Assembly (NCBI GenBank): GCA_030550625.1
Contig: JAUQOZ010000056.1
Span: forward strand, 1 to 44,936
From: Chloroflexota bacterium
GTDB taxonomy: Bacteria; Chloroflexota; Chloroflexia; Chloroflexales; Chloroflexaceae
Length of the DNA stretch: 44,936 nt
Reading direction: 5' to 3'
The translations under genes were made by a program, and so were the position numbers. This document shows positions 24,026-32,553 of this stretch, piece after piece. Every line of letters begins with the position of its first letter. The stretch's first letter is position 1. The notes beneath the pieces were generated by a model that saw nothing but the letters and a program-made list of their open reading frames with translations, was not told the origin of the DNA and searched no databases.

Positions 24026-25171
24026 ATGACCAACGAGAGCTATGCAATGCTAGATGCGCTGCCGTTGCCTACCGCGTATGCGCCGGCGGACGGGCCGGTG
24101 CAGTGTAATCGTTTGTGGTTGGAGTTAAGCGAGACGGGTGATCAGCCACATGATCTGATTGCTGCTTGCGCCAGCGTCTTGGCGTGGGAAGAGCACGAAC
24201 TGGCTGCGGCCCGATCGTGGGTAGCAGCGCTCGCGCCGGATGATCCGCCCTTGCAATTGGCCGCACCGCTGCGCCGCGATCGGTCGCGGCACGCGCAGGT
24301 GGCGATCCGGCGCAGTTCAACAGCATTGACAGCCCAAGTGGTTGAGGTCACGGCGTTGTTGACGGCGCAGCGCGCCGCCGAGCAGCGGTTGGAAGCAATC
24401 TTAAGCGCGCTCGATAGCCTTGAAGAGGGCTTTCTCTTGCTCGACGCCGAGGATCGGATCGTCTTCTGCAACCGGCGTTACCGCGAACTCTACGCCATCA
24501 GCGCCGATCTGATCACGCCGGGCCGTCCGTTTGCCGAGTTTATCCGGCTGGGCGCCGAGCGGGGCCAATACGCGAATGCGATTGGGCGGGTCGAAGAGTG
24601 GGTTGCTGAGCGGTTGCGATTGCACGCTGAGCTAGCGCCGATTGAGCAGCGCCTTGCCGATGGGAGATGGATCCGGATCGTTGAGCGGCGCACGGCTGAT
24701 GGCGGCGCGGTTGGATTGCGGATCGATATTACCGACATTAAACAAGCCGAAGAGCTGCGCCGGCAGTTGGCGATCCGCGAAGAGGTAATCGCAGCGCAAG
24801 CCGCGTTGTTAGCCGAGCTTTCAACGCCGCTGCTGGAAGTGGCGCCGCGGGTGCTGCTGGCGCCGATGGTAGGCGCCTTTGACAGCGCGCGCGTGGCGAT
24901 GCTGATTGAGGCGTTGCTGCATGCGGTGCAGCAGCGGCACGCGCGCGTGGTCGTGCTTGACGTGACCGGAGTGCCGGTGATTGATACACAGGTGGCGCAT
25001 GCCATCTTGCAATGCGCCACCTCGGTGCGCTTGCTGGGGGCGCAATTGGTGATGACCGGCATTCGCCCTGATGTCGCGCAGACATTGGTTGCGTTAGGAG
25101 TTGATTTGAGCACCATCATCACCCGCGCCGATCTGCGTGATGGCGTGCGCTATGCGTTGCGGCAGGAATAG
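24026..25171 (+). CDS. PAS-STAS regulatory protein (RsbR-like)
   Basis: 381 residues from the ATG at 24026; a second ATG seven codons later is possible and neither has a strong ribosome binding site. After a helical N-terminus, a PAS domain spans about 120-235 (LDSLEEGFLLLDAEDRIVFCNRRYRELY, then GLRIDITDIKQAE). A STAS domain spans about 265-375, with the conserved VTGVPVIDT ending in Thr321, the position phosphorylated in RsbS/RsbR-type proteins. The family senses a signal through PAS and switches through STAS phosphorylation, classically in the stressosome with RsbS and RsbT. Neither partner is adjacent here. It converges on the polyprenyl synthase gene with 13 bases between stops. Confidence 0.85.
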   Translation: MTNESYAMLDALPLPTAYAPADGPVQCNRLWLELSETGDQPHDLIAACASVLAWEEHELAAARSWVAALAPDDPPLQLAAPLRRDRSRHAQVAIRRSSTALTAQVVEVTALLTAQRAAEQRLEAILSALDSLEEGFLLLDAEDRIVFCNRRYRELYAISADLITPGRPFAEFIRLGAERGQYANAIGRVEEWVAERLRLHAELAPIEQRLADGRWIRIVERRTADGGAVGLRIDITDIKQAEELRRQLAIREEVIAAQAALLAELSTPLLEVAPRVLLAPMVGAFDSARVAMLIEALLHAVQQRHARVVVLDVTGVPVIDTQVAHAILQCATSVRLLGAQLVMTGIRPDVAQTLVALGVDLSTIITRADLRDGVRYALRQE

Positions 25172-25184
25172 CGGCGACGCTTGC

Positions 25185-26270
25185 TCATACCGTGCGCTCA
25201 ATCACAAAGCGGGCAATATCGATCAGCGCCTGCCGGGCCGGGCTGGCGGGGAAGATGGCGAGATGGGCAATTGCCTGCTCGATATAGCGTTCAGCCTCGG
25301 TTTGGGCAGCAGCCACGCCGCCAACGGCGATCACCTCGCGGATCACGTCGGCCACCAGCGCATCGTCCGGCGGGGTCTGGGCAAGCACCTCGCGCAGCAA
25401 CGGGCTTGGCGAAGCAGCAGTGGCATAAATGAGCGGGAGCGTAATCGTGCCTTGGCGCAAATCGTTGCCGGCTGGCTTACCGAGCGTCCGCTCATCGCCG
25501 ATAAAGTCGAGCACGTCATCGACAATTTGGAACGCCATCCCCAGATCATAGCCATAACGGCCGAGGGCCGCGATCTGCTCATTGCTACCGCCGCCAGCCA
25601 CCATCCCGGCCTTGCAAGCCGCTTCAAACAGCACTGCCGTCTTGGCGCCGGTCTTGTAGAGATACTGGCGCAGAGCGCGGTCAAACGGTTCGGCAACCGT
25701 TACCGGGCTCAACTCACCCTCGCAAATGGTTTGCACCGCTTCGGCGTAAAAGGTGATAATGCGCGGGTCGGGGCTAAGCGCCATCTCGGCGGCGGCGAGG
25801 GCAAAGAAGTAGTCGCCGACCATCAACGCCACGTCGTTATCCCAGCGGGCATGGACGGTGATTTGGCCCCGGCGGCGGTTGGCCTGATCGACCAAATCGT
25901 CATGCACGAGCGATGCGGCGTGAATCAATTCGGCGGCGGCTGCCGGGTGCAATACGCGGTCGAGCTGATAGTGACCAAGGCGGGCAGCTAAGACGGCCAG
26001 CGCCGCGCGCAGCCGCTTGCCGCCGGAACGCACCGTGTGCGCGCCGGCGGCGCTGATCACTGCCACTCGCGAATGGGTGCGCTCAAGGAGCCGTTGTTCG
26101 ATCGCGCCGAGATCAGCCAAAATATTGGCGCGGTGAAAGATGCTGGCCAACCCGCCGGCAGTTTGTGGCGGCAACTCGCCGGCGCTGTGGTGGCTATTGG
26201 TTGTTGGTATGCGAGCCTCGGGCAACGAAACCGATCCCGACGGATTGAGTTGCGGTTGGTAGCCGGCCAT
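25185..26270 (-). CDS. Long-chain polyprenyl diphosphate synthase
   Basis: 361 residues from the ATG at 26270, with GGAAGG nine bases upstream. It is an all-helical trans-prenyltransferase: GGKRLRAALAVLAA, the first Asp-rich motif DDLVD (124-128) followed by RRRG, and the second motif DDVLD (251-255) in MAFQIVDDVLDFIGDE, then LGKPAGNDLRQG. Small residues stand at the fifth (Ala) and fourth (Ser) positions before the first motif, leaving the product pocket deep, as in octa- to decaprenyl synthases. It probably makes the side chain of menaquinone. The N-terminal 50 residues are extra and low-complexity. A strong TTGACA-TATAGT promoter precedes it. Confidence 0.93.
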   Translation of the reverse strand: MAGYQPQLNPSGSVSLPEARIPTTNSHHSAGELPPQTAGGLASIFHRANILADLGAIEQRLLERTHSRVAVISAAGAHTVRSGGKRLRAALAVLAARLGHYQLDRVLHPAAAAELIHAASLVHDDLVDQANRRRGQITVHARWDNDVALMVGDYFFALAAAEMALSPDPRIITFYAEAVQTICEGELSPVTVAEPFDRALRQYLYKTGAKTAVLFEAACKAGMVAGGGSNEQIAALGRYGYDLGMAFQIVDDVLDFIGDERTLGKPAGNDLRQGTITLPLIYATAASPSPLLREVLAQTPPDDALVADVIREVIAVGGVAAAQTEAERYIEQAIAHLAIFPASPARQALIDIARFVIERTV

Positions 26271-26358
26271 GCGGCTGTTCCTTCCTAGGATCGCCGAGCC
26301 GGTCTGGCGCCGGAGGCGACGACGATCCGGCGATTGTGGCGCGCCTTGCCAGAGAGAC

Positions 26359-26377
26359 AGGTGATATATCATCACCT
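26359..26377. promoter_or_regulatory. Inverted repeat in the polyprenyl synthase leader
   Basis: AGGTGAT / ATCACCT with a 5-base centre, between the promoter (26400-26427) and the start codon (26270). It could be an operator or an RNA hairpin. Confidence 0.35.
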
Positions 26378-26399
26378 TGTGATATTCGCCACAACCTGA

Positions 26400-26427
26400 A
26401 CTATAACATATTCAGTACGGCTGTCAA
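26400..26427 (-). promoter_or_regulatory. Sigma70-type promoter of the polyprenyl synthase gene
   Basis: On the minus strand, TTGACA, a 16-base spacer and TATAGT preceded by TGT. It yields a leader of about 120 bases. The 345-bp interval 26271-26615 holds this, the inverted repeat at 26359 and the ECF sigma promoter, and no gene. Confidence 0.75.
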
Positions 26428-26502
26428 ACATGTGGCTCAATTCAATATAACTGTACCATATCTAGGGTGAAAACGCACGGGTGATGCGCAGTAAGACGCT
26501 GT

Positions 26503-26532
26503 TTTCCGAAAAGCGTTTGCGCCGTGTATAAT
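26503..26532 (+). promoter_or_regulatory. Promoter of the ECF sigma gene
   Basis: A consensus TATAAT at 26527-26532 with TTTCCG 18 bases upstream. Transcription would begin near 26539, which rules out the in-frame GTG at 26535 as start codon. Confidence 0.55.
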
Positions 26533-26615
26533 AGGTGCGTGGAATCTTCGCACATCACCGGATTGAGAGGCATCCAATCCGGGGTGGTGAGCGTATATCT
26601 TATGAGGGGTTGGCT

Positions 26616-27215
26616 GTGGTCCAACCGCACGATACGGCCCGTTTGGCCCGGTTGAGCGATGAAGCACTAATGGAATTAGTCGCGGCTGGCGACAGCGCAG
26701 CGTTAGCGCAGCTCTACGATCGGCACTCGCGGGTAGTGTACGGTCTCGCGCTGAGGATGCTCGGTGCGGCTGAGCCGGCGGAAGAGGTTGTGCAAGAGAC
26801 GTTCTGGCGGATTTGGAAACGCTCGGCGACCTTTCAAGCCAATAGCGCCTTTTTACCATGGATGTTCGGGATTACGCGCAATCTCTGCATTGACGAATTA
26901 CGGCGGCGACAGGCACGGCCAATGGCGGCTGGCAGTGACGACGATCTGCTATCATCACTGCCTGATCAGCAGCAGAATGTTGAACAAGCGACAATTGAAA
27001 CCGAACGGCGCCGATTGATCACTGATGCGTTGGCCGATTTACCGGCTGATCAGCGTGAAGTGATTGAACTGGCGTATTTCGGCGGGCTATCGCAGCGCGA
27101 GATCGCCGATCATCTCCAAAGCCCGCTGGGAACGATCAAAACCCGGATCCGGCTTGGATTGCAGAAATTGAAGCAAGCATTGCTTCACTACGGCATAGAC
27201 CCGCACGACCACTAG
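26616..27215 (+). CDS. ECF-type RNA polymerase sigma factor
   Basis: 199 residues from the GTG at 26616, chosen because GAGGGG lies six bases upstream and an in-frame GTG at 26535 overlaps the probable promoter region. Region 2 (about 15-90) contains LYDRHSRVVYGLALRML, EEVVQETFWRIWKR and FLPWMFGITRNLCIDELRRR. Region 4 (about 133-187) contains LPADQREVIELAYFGGLSQREIADHLQSPLGTIKTRI. There is no region 3, so it is a group IV sigma. The anti-sigma gene follows after 14 bases. The pair likely responds to an envelope signal and may autoregulate. Confidence 0.92.
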   Translation: MVQPHDTARLARLSDEALMELVAAGDSAALAQLYDRHSRVVYGLALRMLGAAEPAEEVVQETFWRIWKRSATFQANSAFLPWMFGITRNLCIDELRRRQARPMAAGSDDDLLSSLPDQQQNVEQATIETERRRLITDALADLPADQREVIELAYFGGLSQREIADHLQSPLGTIKTRIRLGLQKLKQALLHYGIDPHDH

Positions 27216-27229
27216 AAAAGTAGCCGGCA

Positions 27230-28108
27230 ATGCACGACTCTGATCGCGAAAACGAACAATCATTGCTCGCTGCCGCAGCGTTAGGCAGTCTTGATCCTGT
27301 CGATCTGGCGGCGCTTGAGCAGCTTCTGAACACGTCGCCCACTGCGCGCGCCGAGTTGCAACAGTTGCGCGAAACGGTCGCCCTGTTGCCGTATGCAGCA
27401 CCGCCGGCTACGCCGCCGGCCCGTGTACGGGCAAGGCTGATGGAGCGAATCGCTGCCGATCAGGCGCAGCGCGCGCCGGTTGCCCGTCCTGCTTCATCGC
27501 GCCGCACCGGTTGGCTGGCGCCAGCGATGGTCGCCATATTGGCAGTGGTGGTATTCTTTCTCGGCGGCTTGACCGTATCGCTACAGGGGCAGGTGGCGAC
27601 CCTCGCTGAGACGAACCAGCAACTGGCGGCGGCGGTCAACGATTTGCGCCAAGCAGTGGCGGCTAGTGAAGCGCAGCAGGCCCAGTTGGCCGCCCAGTTG
27701 ACCCGCTCCGAGCAGCAGATTGCGCGCCTGAATGAGCAGATTGCCCACGAGCGGCTGTTGGTGTCGTTTGTCAGCGCCCCCGGTGTGGCGACTCGTGAGC
27801 TGCGCCCGGCAAAGGCCAATCTCGCGGCGCGGGGGGAGATGTATATGTACCCCGGCGAGTCGCAAGCCGTGGTCGTCTTTAGCGGGTTGCCGCCGTTGCA
27901 GCCCGATCGAGTCTACCGCTTCTGGCTGAGCGATGGCGTGCAGCGGATCGCCGCCGGCACCTTCCAAGTTGATGCGGCTGGGTTAGCCACGCTCGTTGTC
28001 AATGCGCCGCGCGAAGTCAATGCCTTTACCGAGGTGATGGTGACGGTCGAGCCGGCAACCGACGCGGTACCGGGTGAGGTTGAGGTGATCTTGACCGGGA
28101 CGTTGTGA
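27230..28108 (+). CDS. Membrane anti-sigma factor (RskA-like)
   Basis: 292 residues. An N-terminal cytoplasmic helical domain (about 8-75: LLAAAALGSLDPVDLAALEQLL) is the sigma-binding part; it has no His or Cys zinc motif (no HxxxCxxC). One transmembrane helix lies at about 92-115. A coiled coil follows at about 118-172, then an extracytoplasmic RskA-type C-terminal domain (GEMYMYPGESQAVVVFSGLPPL, VYRFWLSDGVQRIAAGTF, VMVTVEPA). It should hold the upstream ECF sigma factor at the membrane until degraded. The pairing and spacing are typical. The ribosome binding site is weak, as expected for coupled translation. Confidence 0.88.
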   Translation: MHDSDRENEQSLLAAAALGSLDPVDLAALEQLLNTSPTARAELQQLRETVALLPYAAPPATPPARVRARLMERIAADQAQRAPVARPASSRRTGWLAPAMVAILAVVVFFLGGLTVSLQGQVATLAETNQQLAAAVNDLRQAVAASEAQQAQLAAQLTRSEQQIARLNEQIAHERLLVSFVSAPGVATRELRPAKANLAARGEMYMYPGESQAVVVFSGLPPLQPDRVYRFWLSDGVQRIAAGTFQVDAAGLATLVVNAPREVNAFTEVMVTVEPATDAVPGEVEVILTGTL

Positions 28109-28129
28109 GTGGCGCCACGCCGTTAGGTT

Positions 28130-28165
28130 TGCCAAAAATAAAGCAACCCGCCCTTGAGGGCGGGT
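28130..28165 (-). terminator. Intrinsic terminator of tRNA-Arg (also follows the anti-sigma gene)
   Basis: ACCCGCCC / GGGCGGGT (28146-28165) with a 4-base loop; on the minus strand it is followed by TGCTTTATTTTT. It therefore terminates the tRNA transcript and may also block readthrough from the anti-sigma gene. Confidence 0.75.
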
Positions 28166-28173
28166 CTCATATT

Positions 28174-28250
<77 letters not shown>

Positions 28251-28407
28251 GTTCCGGCCTAAAGTATACTCGATTGGCGGCGAGCTGTCAACGTGACAGT
28301 GAGTCTAGCGCAGCGGTCGCTGAGGAACGCAGTGGGTGTTTTTGTGGACAGCTCCATTCCGCTGCGGTACGTTTGGGGGTGAGAGAAGCAGAGGAGCGAG
28401 GTGGCGC

Positions 28408-29298
28408 ATGCAACGATTGAGCCGGGTGCTGGGATGGATCGTAGGCGTAATCGTGGTGGCGGTCGCAGGGCTAGCATTGAGTATTCCACTGGACGCGCTG
28501 ATTGGAGCAGGACGAGTTGAGGCATTGACCAACACCGTCATTCCCGGCCCCGCCGGCCCAATCCGGGCCTTTGTCGCCGAACCGGCCACCCCCGGCCCGC
28601 ATCCCGCCGTGATCATGATCCACGAATGGTGGGGATTACGGCCTGACATCATCGAAAAGGCGACCGCGCTCGCCGCTGATGGCTATGTGGTCGTCGCCCC
28701 CGATACCTTCCGCGGCGCCAGCACGACGTGGATCCCGCGTGCGATCTATCAAGTGTCGACCACACCGCCGGCGCAGGTGCAAGCCGATCTTGATGCGGTC
28801 TTCGCGTGGCTAACGGCGCGGCCCGATGTGCTGGCCGATCGGATTGCGGTGATGGGTTTTTGTTACGGTGGCCGCACGTCGCTGCTCTACACTTTGCACA
28901 ACCCGGCGGTAGCGGCAACCGGCATCTTCTATGGCATGGCCGACGTTGATCCTGAGGAGCTACGCCAGATTCGTGGCCCGGTGCTGGGCATCTTCGGCGG
29001 GGCCGATGCCTCGATCCCGCTGAGTGAGGTCGAACAGCTTGAGCGCAATCTGATCGCGGCGGGGGTTGACACCCGCTTTACCGTCTTCCCCGGCCAGCCG
29101 CATGCGTTTGTCGGCGGGATCGAAGCGATCAACGCCGGCGGCGCTGCCGGCGAGGCATGGCAGGTGTTGCGCGCGTTTCTGGCCGAGGCGCTGCACGGCC
29201 AACCGTCTTCATCGCGGCGGCTGCCGGAACGCTCCGCCCAAACCCAGCCGATCACCTTTTTCGGCGCGCTGCACCACCGCTTTGTCTGCGGATGGTGA
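28408..29298 (+). CDS. Membrane-anchored dienelactone hydrolase family protein
   Basis: 296 residues from the ATG at 28408, preceded by GAGGTG. An N-terminal hydrophobic helix (about 6-27) is an uncleaved anchor or signal, so the enzyme probably faces the outside. The alpha/beta-hydrolase domain shows the dienelactone hydrolase set: HEWWGL (Glu73), nucleophile Cys152 in GFCYGG, Asp200 in FGGADASIP and His232 in PGQPHAF. Such enzymes hydrolyse lactones or esters; export makes it unlike the cytoplasmic chlorocatechol-pathway enzyme, and the substrate is unknown. About 30 residues after the catalytic core form an odd basic tail. It lies downstream of the tRNA on the opposite strand. Confidence 0.87.
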   Translation: MQRLSRVLGWIVGVIVVAVAGLALSIPLDALIGAGRVEALTNTVIPGPAGPIRAFVAEPATPGPHPAVIMIHEWWGLRPDIIEKATALAADGYVVVAPDTFRGASTTWIPRAIYQVSTTPPAQVQADLDAVFAWLTARPDVLADRIAVMGFCYGGRTSLLYTLHNPAVAATGIFYGMADVDPEELRQIRGPVLGIFGGADASIPLSEVEQLERNLIAAGVDTRFTVFPGQPHAFVGGIEAINAGGAAGEAWQVLRAFLAEALHGQPSSSRRLPERSAQTQPITFFGALHHRFVCGW

Positions 29299-29319
29299 AC
29301 AGTGTTTGCAAAGATCCTC

Positions 29320-29348
29320 TTGACGAAACTCGTGCCGCGTGGTACACT
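29320..29348 (+). promoter_or_regulatory. Sigma70-type promoter of the TrmB-metal ATPase operon
   Basis: TTGACG, a 17-base spacer and TACACT, with only about 20 bases between the likely transcription start and the ATG at 29374. Confidence 0.75.
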
Positions 29349-29373
29349 TTTAGTAGTTCGGAAATGAACAACT

Positions 29374-30156
29374 ATGGTAGAAACGAACTTACTCGAACAA
29401 CTTACGGCGCTGGGGCTAACCGAGTACGAAGCGCGGGTCTATCTCGCTTTGCTGACCGAGTATCCGGCCACCGGCTATCAGATCAGCAAGCTGGCCGGCG
29501 TGCCGCGGTCGATGGTCTACGAGGCGTTGGGGCGGCTGGAAGCACGCGGCGCGGTGCTGAAATCGGTTGAAGAGAAGGCGACGTTGTATCGCCCGATCTC
29601 GCCGGCAATCCTGCTCGACCGTTACGAGCGCGAGGCGCGCGAGCGAGCCGAGACGTTGCGTAACCAATTGATGCCGCTCTTCCGCCACGAGGAGAGCGAT
29701 CGGCTGTGGAATTTTAGCGGGAGGCGCGAAGCGTTGGCGGCGGCGCGCGATCTGATCGAAGGCGCTGAGCGTGAGTTGATGCTGGTGCTGACCGATCCCG
29801 ATGTCGAAGCGCTCTATCCGGCGTTGGCTGATGCCCATGCGCGTGGTGTGGCGTTAGGGGTGATCCTCACTGGCGAAGCGCCGTTTTCGTTTGGCCAAGT
29901 GGTGCGCCATCCCAAACGCGAGACCGAGCTGCACGGCATGGTCGAGACGCTGATCGTCGTGGCCGATGAACGCGAGTTTCTGATCGCTTCCGGCCATGTG
30001 GCGACGACGGCGACCGTCACCACCAACCGCAATATGGTCTTGATCGCGCGCCAGTTTATCTGGATGGAATTATTCGCACAGCGCATTTTTGCCCGTCTCG
30101 GCGACGATCTGCTGGCCCGCCTCGATCCCGAAGATCGGCAGGTGTTGCATTCGTAA
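29374..30156 (+). CDS. TrmB-family transcriptional regulator
   Basis: 260 residues. An N-terminal winged helix (about 8-75) reads LGLTEYEARVYLALL, SKLAGVPRSMVYEALGRLEARGAV and YRPISP, the classical TrmB pattern. A short coiled coil (about 83-103) is followed by the PLD-like C-terminal domain (about 112-250: SGRREALAAARDLIEGAERELMLVL and ADEREFLIASG). TrmB proteins are best known as sugar-responsive repressors in archaea; bacterial members vary. It sits 37 bases upstream of a metal-transporting ATPase, so it probably regulates that gene, either with metal as effector or indirectly. Confidence 0.88.
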   Translation: MVETNLLEQLTALGLTEYEARVYLALLTEYPATGYQISKLAGVPRSMVYEALGRLEARGAVLKSVEEKATLYRPISPAILLDRYEREARERAETLRNQLMPLFRHEESDRLWNFSGRREALAAARDLIEGAERELMLVLTDPDVEALYPALADAHARGVALGVILTGEAPFSFGQVVRHPKRETELHGMVETLIVVADEREFLIASGHVATTATVTTNRNMVLIARQFIWMELFAQRIFARLGDDLLARLDPEDRQVLHS

Positions 30157-30193
30157 CTCGGAGACTTAACCCGGCGGCGGAGAGGAGATTGTC

Positions 30194-32116
30194 ATGACCA
30201 CCATTTCTAACACAGCACCCCGGCAGCGCCTGACGCTGCTGCTCAACGACGAGATCCTCGAACCGGCCTTTGTCGCTTTGACCCTGATCGGTATCGTCAC
30301 CGGTCTGATATTGGAAGGATCAGGCGCGCCGGAGTCGATTACGCTGGCCGTCCATCTGGCGACCTATTTCTTTGGCGGTTTTTACGCCGTGCGCGCCATT
30401 ATCGAGGCGTTGCGCCATTGGTCGATCGAGGTCGATCTGCTGATGGTGCTGGCCGCGTTAGGGGCAGGCTATCTCGGCGAGTTTACCGAAGGCGCGATTT
30501 TGCTCTTCCTCTTTTCGCTGAGCAATGTCTTGCAGGCCTACGCTATGCGGCGCACTGAGCAGGCGATTACCGCGTTGATGGAGCTGCGGCCTGACACAGT
30601 GACGGTCCGCCGCGATGGACGCGAACTCGATCTGCCGGTTGAGTCGGTGCAAGTGGGTGATGTGGTGCTGCTCCGTCCCGGCGATCGGGTGCCGCTCGAC
30701 GGTGTGATCGAGCGAGGCAGCGGCACATTTGACGAATCGGCGCTGACCGGCGAGTCGATGCCGGTGCAGAAGGGGCCGGGGATGGCGGTGCTGGCCGGTA
30801 CGCTTAACCAGACTGGCGCGCTAGAGGTGCGGGTGACCAAACCGGCCAGCGAGAGCACCTTGGCCCGCATTATTACGATGGTGAGCGAAGCGCAAGCGCG
30901 CAAGGCGCGGTCGCAGAGCTTCCTCGAATATTTCGAGCAGCGCTACGCGATTGGCGTGATCGTGGCAGTGGCGCTCTTCATTCTCGCGATGCCGGTGTTG
31001 ACCGGCGCGCCATTCGCCGATATCTTCTACCGCGGCATGGTGCTGCTGACGGTTGCTTCACCGTGCGCATTGGTGATCAGCGTGCCGGCTTCGCTGCTGA
31101 GCGCGATTGCGGCTGGGGCGCGGCGCGGGGTGCTGTTCAAGGGTGGCGTGCATCTCGAAGAATTGAGCAAGGTGCGGGTGATCGCCTTTGACAAGACCGG
31201 CACCTTGACCTTTGGCAAGCCTACACTGGCCGATCTCGTGCCGGCGGATGGCGTGGACGAGGCGGAGTTGTTAGCGATCGTGGCCCGCGCCGAGCAGCCG
31301 TCAGAGCATCCGATCGCGCGCGCGATTTTGCACGCCGCCGAAGAGCGCGGTATGACGGTCGCACCTCCCGATCAGTTTACCGCCGTCACCGGTATGGGGG
31401 TGCGGGCCACGTGGGACGGGGTTGAGACGCTGGTCGGTTCGCCGCGCCTGTTTGCCGAAGCCGGCATAATTGTACCGCCAGAGTTGTTGGCCCGCGCCGA
31501 TGAGTTGATGGCGCAAGGCCGGGGCACTGTGCTGCTGGCCCGGCGCGGCAAGCAGTGGTTGGGATTGGTGGCGGTGATGGATCGCGAGCGGCCCGACGCG
31601 GCCCAACGCATTGCCGAGCTGCGCGCTGCCGGTATCGAGCGGATCGTGATGCTGACCGGCGATAACCCGCAGGTGGCCGAAGCGATGGCGCGCCGGCTGG
31701 GGATTGATGAAGTGCATGCCGGCTTGTTGCCTGCCGACAAGTTGCGCATTGTCGAGCAGTTGCGCCAGCGCTACGGCGCTGTGGCGATGGTGGGAGACGG
31801 TGTGAATGACGCGCCGGCGTTGGCGGCGGCGACGGTCGGCATTGCTATGGGAGCCGCCGGCACCGACGCTGCGCTCGAAACCGCTGATCTGGTATTGATG
31901 CGCGATGACTTAGGCGCGATTACCTACGCGCTGCGCCTCAGCCGCCGCACCCAGCGCGTGGTCTGGCAGAATATCACCTTCGCGCTGGCAGTGGTGGTGG
32001 TGCTGGTGTTGACCACATTGACCATCGGCGTGCCGTTGCCGCTTGGCGTGGTCGGGCACGAAGGCAGCACGATCATCGTGGTGCTCAACGGCTTGCGGCT
32101 GCTGATGTTCCGCTGA
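30194..32116 (+). CDS. P1B-type heavy-metal ATPase, probable P1B-4 (Co/Fe/Zn) exporter
   Basis: 640 residues with a strong GGAGAGGAG site before the ATG. It has no N-terminal metal-binding domain and about six membrane helices. Actuator: TGES. Transport motif SPC at 289-291. Phosphorylation site DKTGTLT (Asp333). Nucleotide domain SEHP, then TGDN and GDGVNDAP near 534. The last helix carries HEGSTIIVVLNGLRLL from 622. SPC plus HEGS/T without a terminal metal domain is the P1B-4 combination (CoaT, CtpD, PfeT), which exports Co2+, Fe2+ or Zn2+. It forms an operon with the TrmB regulator, and a strong hairpin follows. Confidence 0.92.
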   Translation: MTTISNTAPRQRLTLLLNDEILEPAFVALTLIGIVTGLILEGSGAPESITLAVHLATYFFGGFYAVRAIIEALRHWSIEVDLLMVLAALGAGYLGEFTEGAILLFLFSLSNVLQAYAMRRTEQAITALMELRPDTVTVRRDGRELDLPVESVQVGDVVLLRPGDRVPLDGVIERGSGTFDESALTGESMPVQKGPGMAVLAGTLNQTGALEVRVTKPASESTLARIITMVSEAQARKARSQSFLEYFEQRYAIGVIVAVALFILAMPVLTGAPFADIFYRGMVLLTVASPCALVISVPASLLSAIAAGARRGVLFKGGVHLEELSKVRVIAFDKTGTLTFGKPTLADLVPADGVDEAELLAIVARAEQPSEHPIARAILHAAEERGMTVAPPDQFTAVTGMGVRATWDGVETLVGSPRLFAEAGIIVPPELLARADELMAQGRGTVLLARRGKQWLGLVAVMDRERPDAAQRIAELRAAGIERIVMLTGDNPQVAEAMARRLGIDEVHAGLLPADKLRIVEQLRQRYGAVAMVGDGVNDAPALAAATVGIAMGAAGTDAALETADLVLMRDDLGAITYALRLSRRTQRVVWQNITFALAVVVVLVLTTLTIGVPLPLGVVGHEGSTIIVVLNGLRLLMFR

Positions 32117-32140
32117 TAGAGCTGGTGGATGAATGAAGAT

Positions 32141-32171
32141 GAAAGCGGGCCGCCAAACTGACGGCCCGCTT
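32141..32171. terminator. Bidirectional hairpin between the metal ATPase and small membrane protein genes
   Basis: AAAGCGGGCCG / CGGCCCGCTTT with a 9-base loop, 24 bases after the ATPase stop. The flanking A and T runs allow use on both strands, matching the convergent gene ends. Confidence 0.8.
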
Positions 32172-32192
32172 TGTGTTGCCATCGTGATCAAT

Positions 32193-32381
32193 TTAGAGAT
32201 GCAACCCGAACGTATTCCGCAGCCATTCCACCACCAAGCCGACTACCGTCAAGGCCGCCGCCGCTACCAGCGAATCACGCCAGCCAAATTCGAGCCAAAT
32301 CCCCATCGCAAAGATAAAGACAAAGATGATCACCCCCACAACCACGTAGACGTTTTTGAGTAGATTCATTGTCGTGAGCAA
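32193..32381 (-). CDS. Small two-helix membrane protein, function unknown
   Basis: 62 residues if translated from the TTG at 32381, or 58 from the ATG at 32369. AAAGGC abuts the TTG and is about 13 bases from the ATG, so the start is uncertain. It consists almost wholly of two hydrophobic helices (VYVVVGVIIFVFIFAMGIWLEF and DSLVAAAALTVVGLVVEWL) joined by FGWR. I recognise no family. It is flanked downstream by a hairpin terminator. Upstream, a very good minus-strand promoter (32554-32581) gives a leader of about 170-180 bases, suggesting that the gene is real and perhaps regulated post-transcriptionally. Confidence 0.65.
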   Translation of the reverse strand: MLTTMNLLKNVYVVVGVIIFVFIFAMGIWLEFGWRDSLVAAAALTVVGLVVEWLRNTFGLHL

Positions 32382-32455
32382 GCCTTTCTAACTGGTGGAT
32401 GGTGAAACCGCGATGGAAAGCATATCTGGCCTATGGCAGCTAAGAACAGAGGTTA

Positions 32456-32469
32456 TTTTACTAGTAAAA
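32456..32469. promoter_or_regulatory. Perfect 14-bp palindrome in the leader of the small membrane protein gene
   Basis: TTTTACTAGTAAAA, a perfect palindrome downstream of the minus-strand promoter at 32554. It may be a protein-binding site or part of the leader RNA structure. Confidence 0.35.
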
Positions 32470-32474
32470 GATGA

Positions 32475-32494
32475 CGGTATGCCACAGCATACCG
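32475..32494 (-). other. Hairpin in the leader of the small membrane protein gene
   Basis: CGGTATGC / GCATACCG form an 8-bp perfect stem with a 4-base loop. It lies within the predicted 170-180-nt 5' leader and has no T-run directly after it. Confidence 0.45.
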
Positions 32495-32553
32495 GACAGG
32501 CTTGGTAACGTGATTGCCGAACATGGGCCAAGGGATAGTGAAAACTCCAGTTG

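Noticed and set aside
25137-25991. 284-codon frame antisense to the polyprenyl synthase gene
   Set aside because: The minus-strand gene has all catalytic motifs in order; the opposite frame shows none and starts inside the PAS-STAS gene.
26535-26615. GTG at 26535 as start of the ECF sigma factor
   Set aside because: It lies three bases after a consensus -10, upstream of the expected transcript start. A GTG at 26616 has GAGGGG at proper spacing and gives a normal sigma N-terminus.
32453-32524. 23-codon minus-strand frame inside the leader of the small membrane protein gene
   Set aside because: It starts with ATG and ends in TAA within the leader hairpins, so it could be a leader peptide, but it has no ribosome binding site and no repeated regulatory codons.
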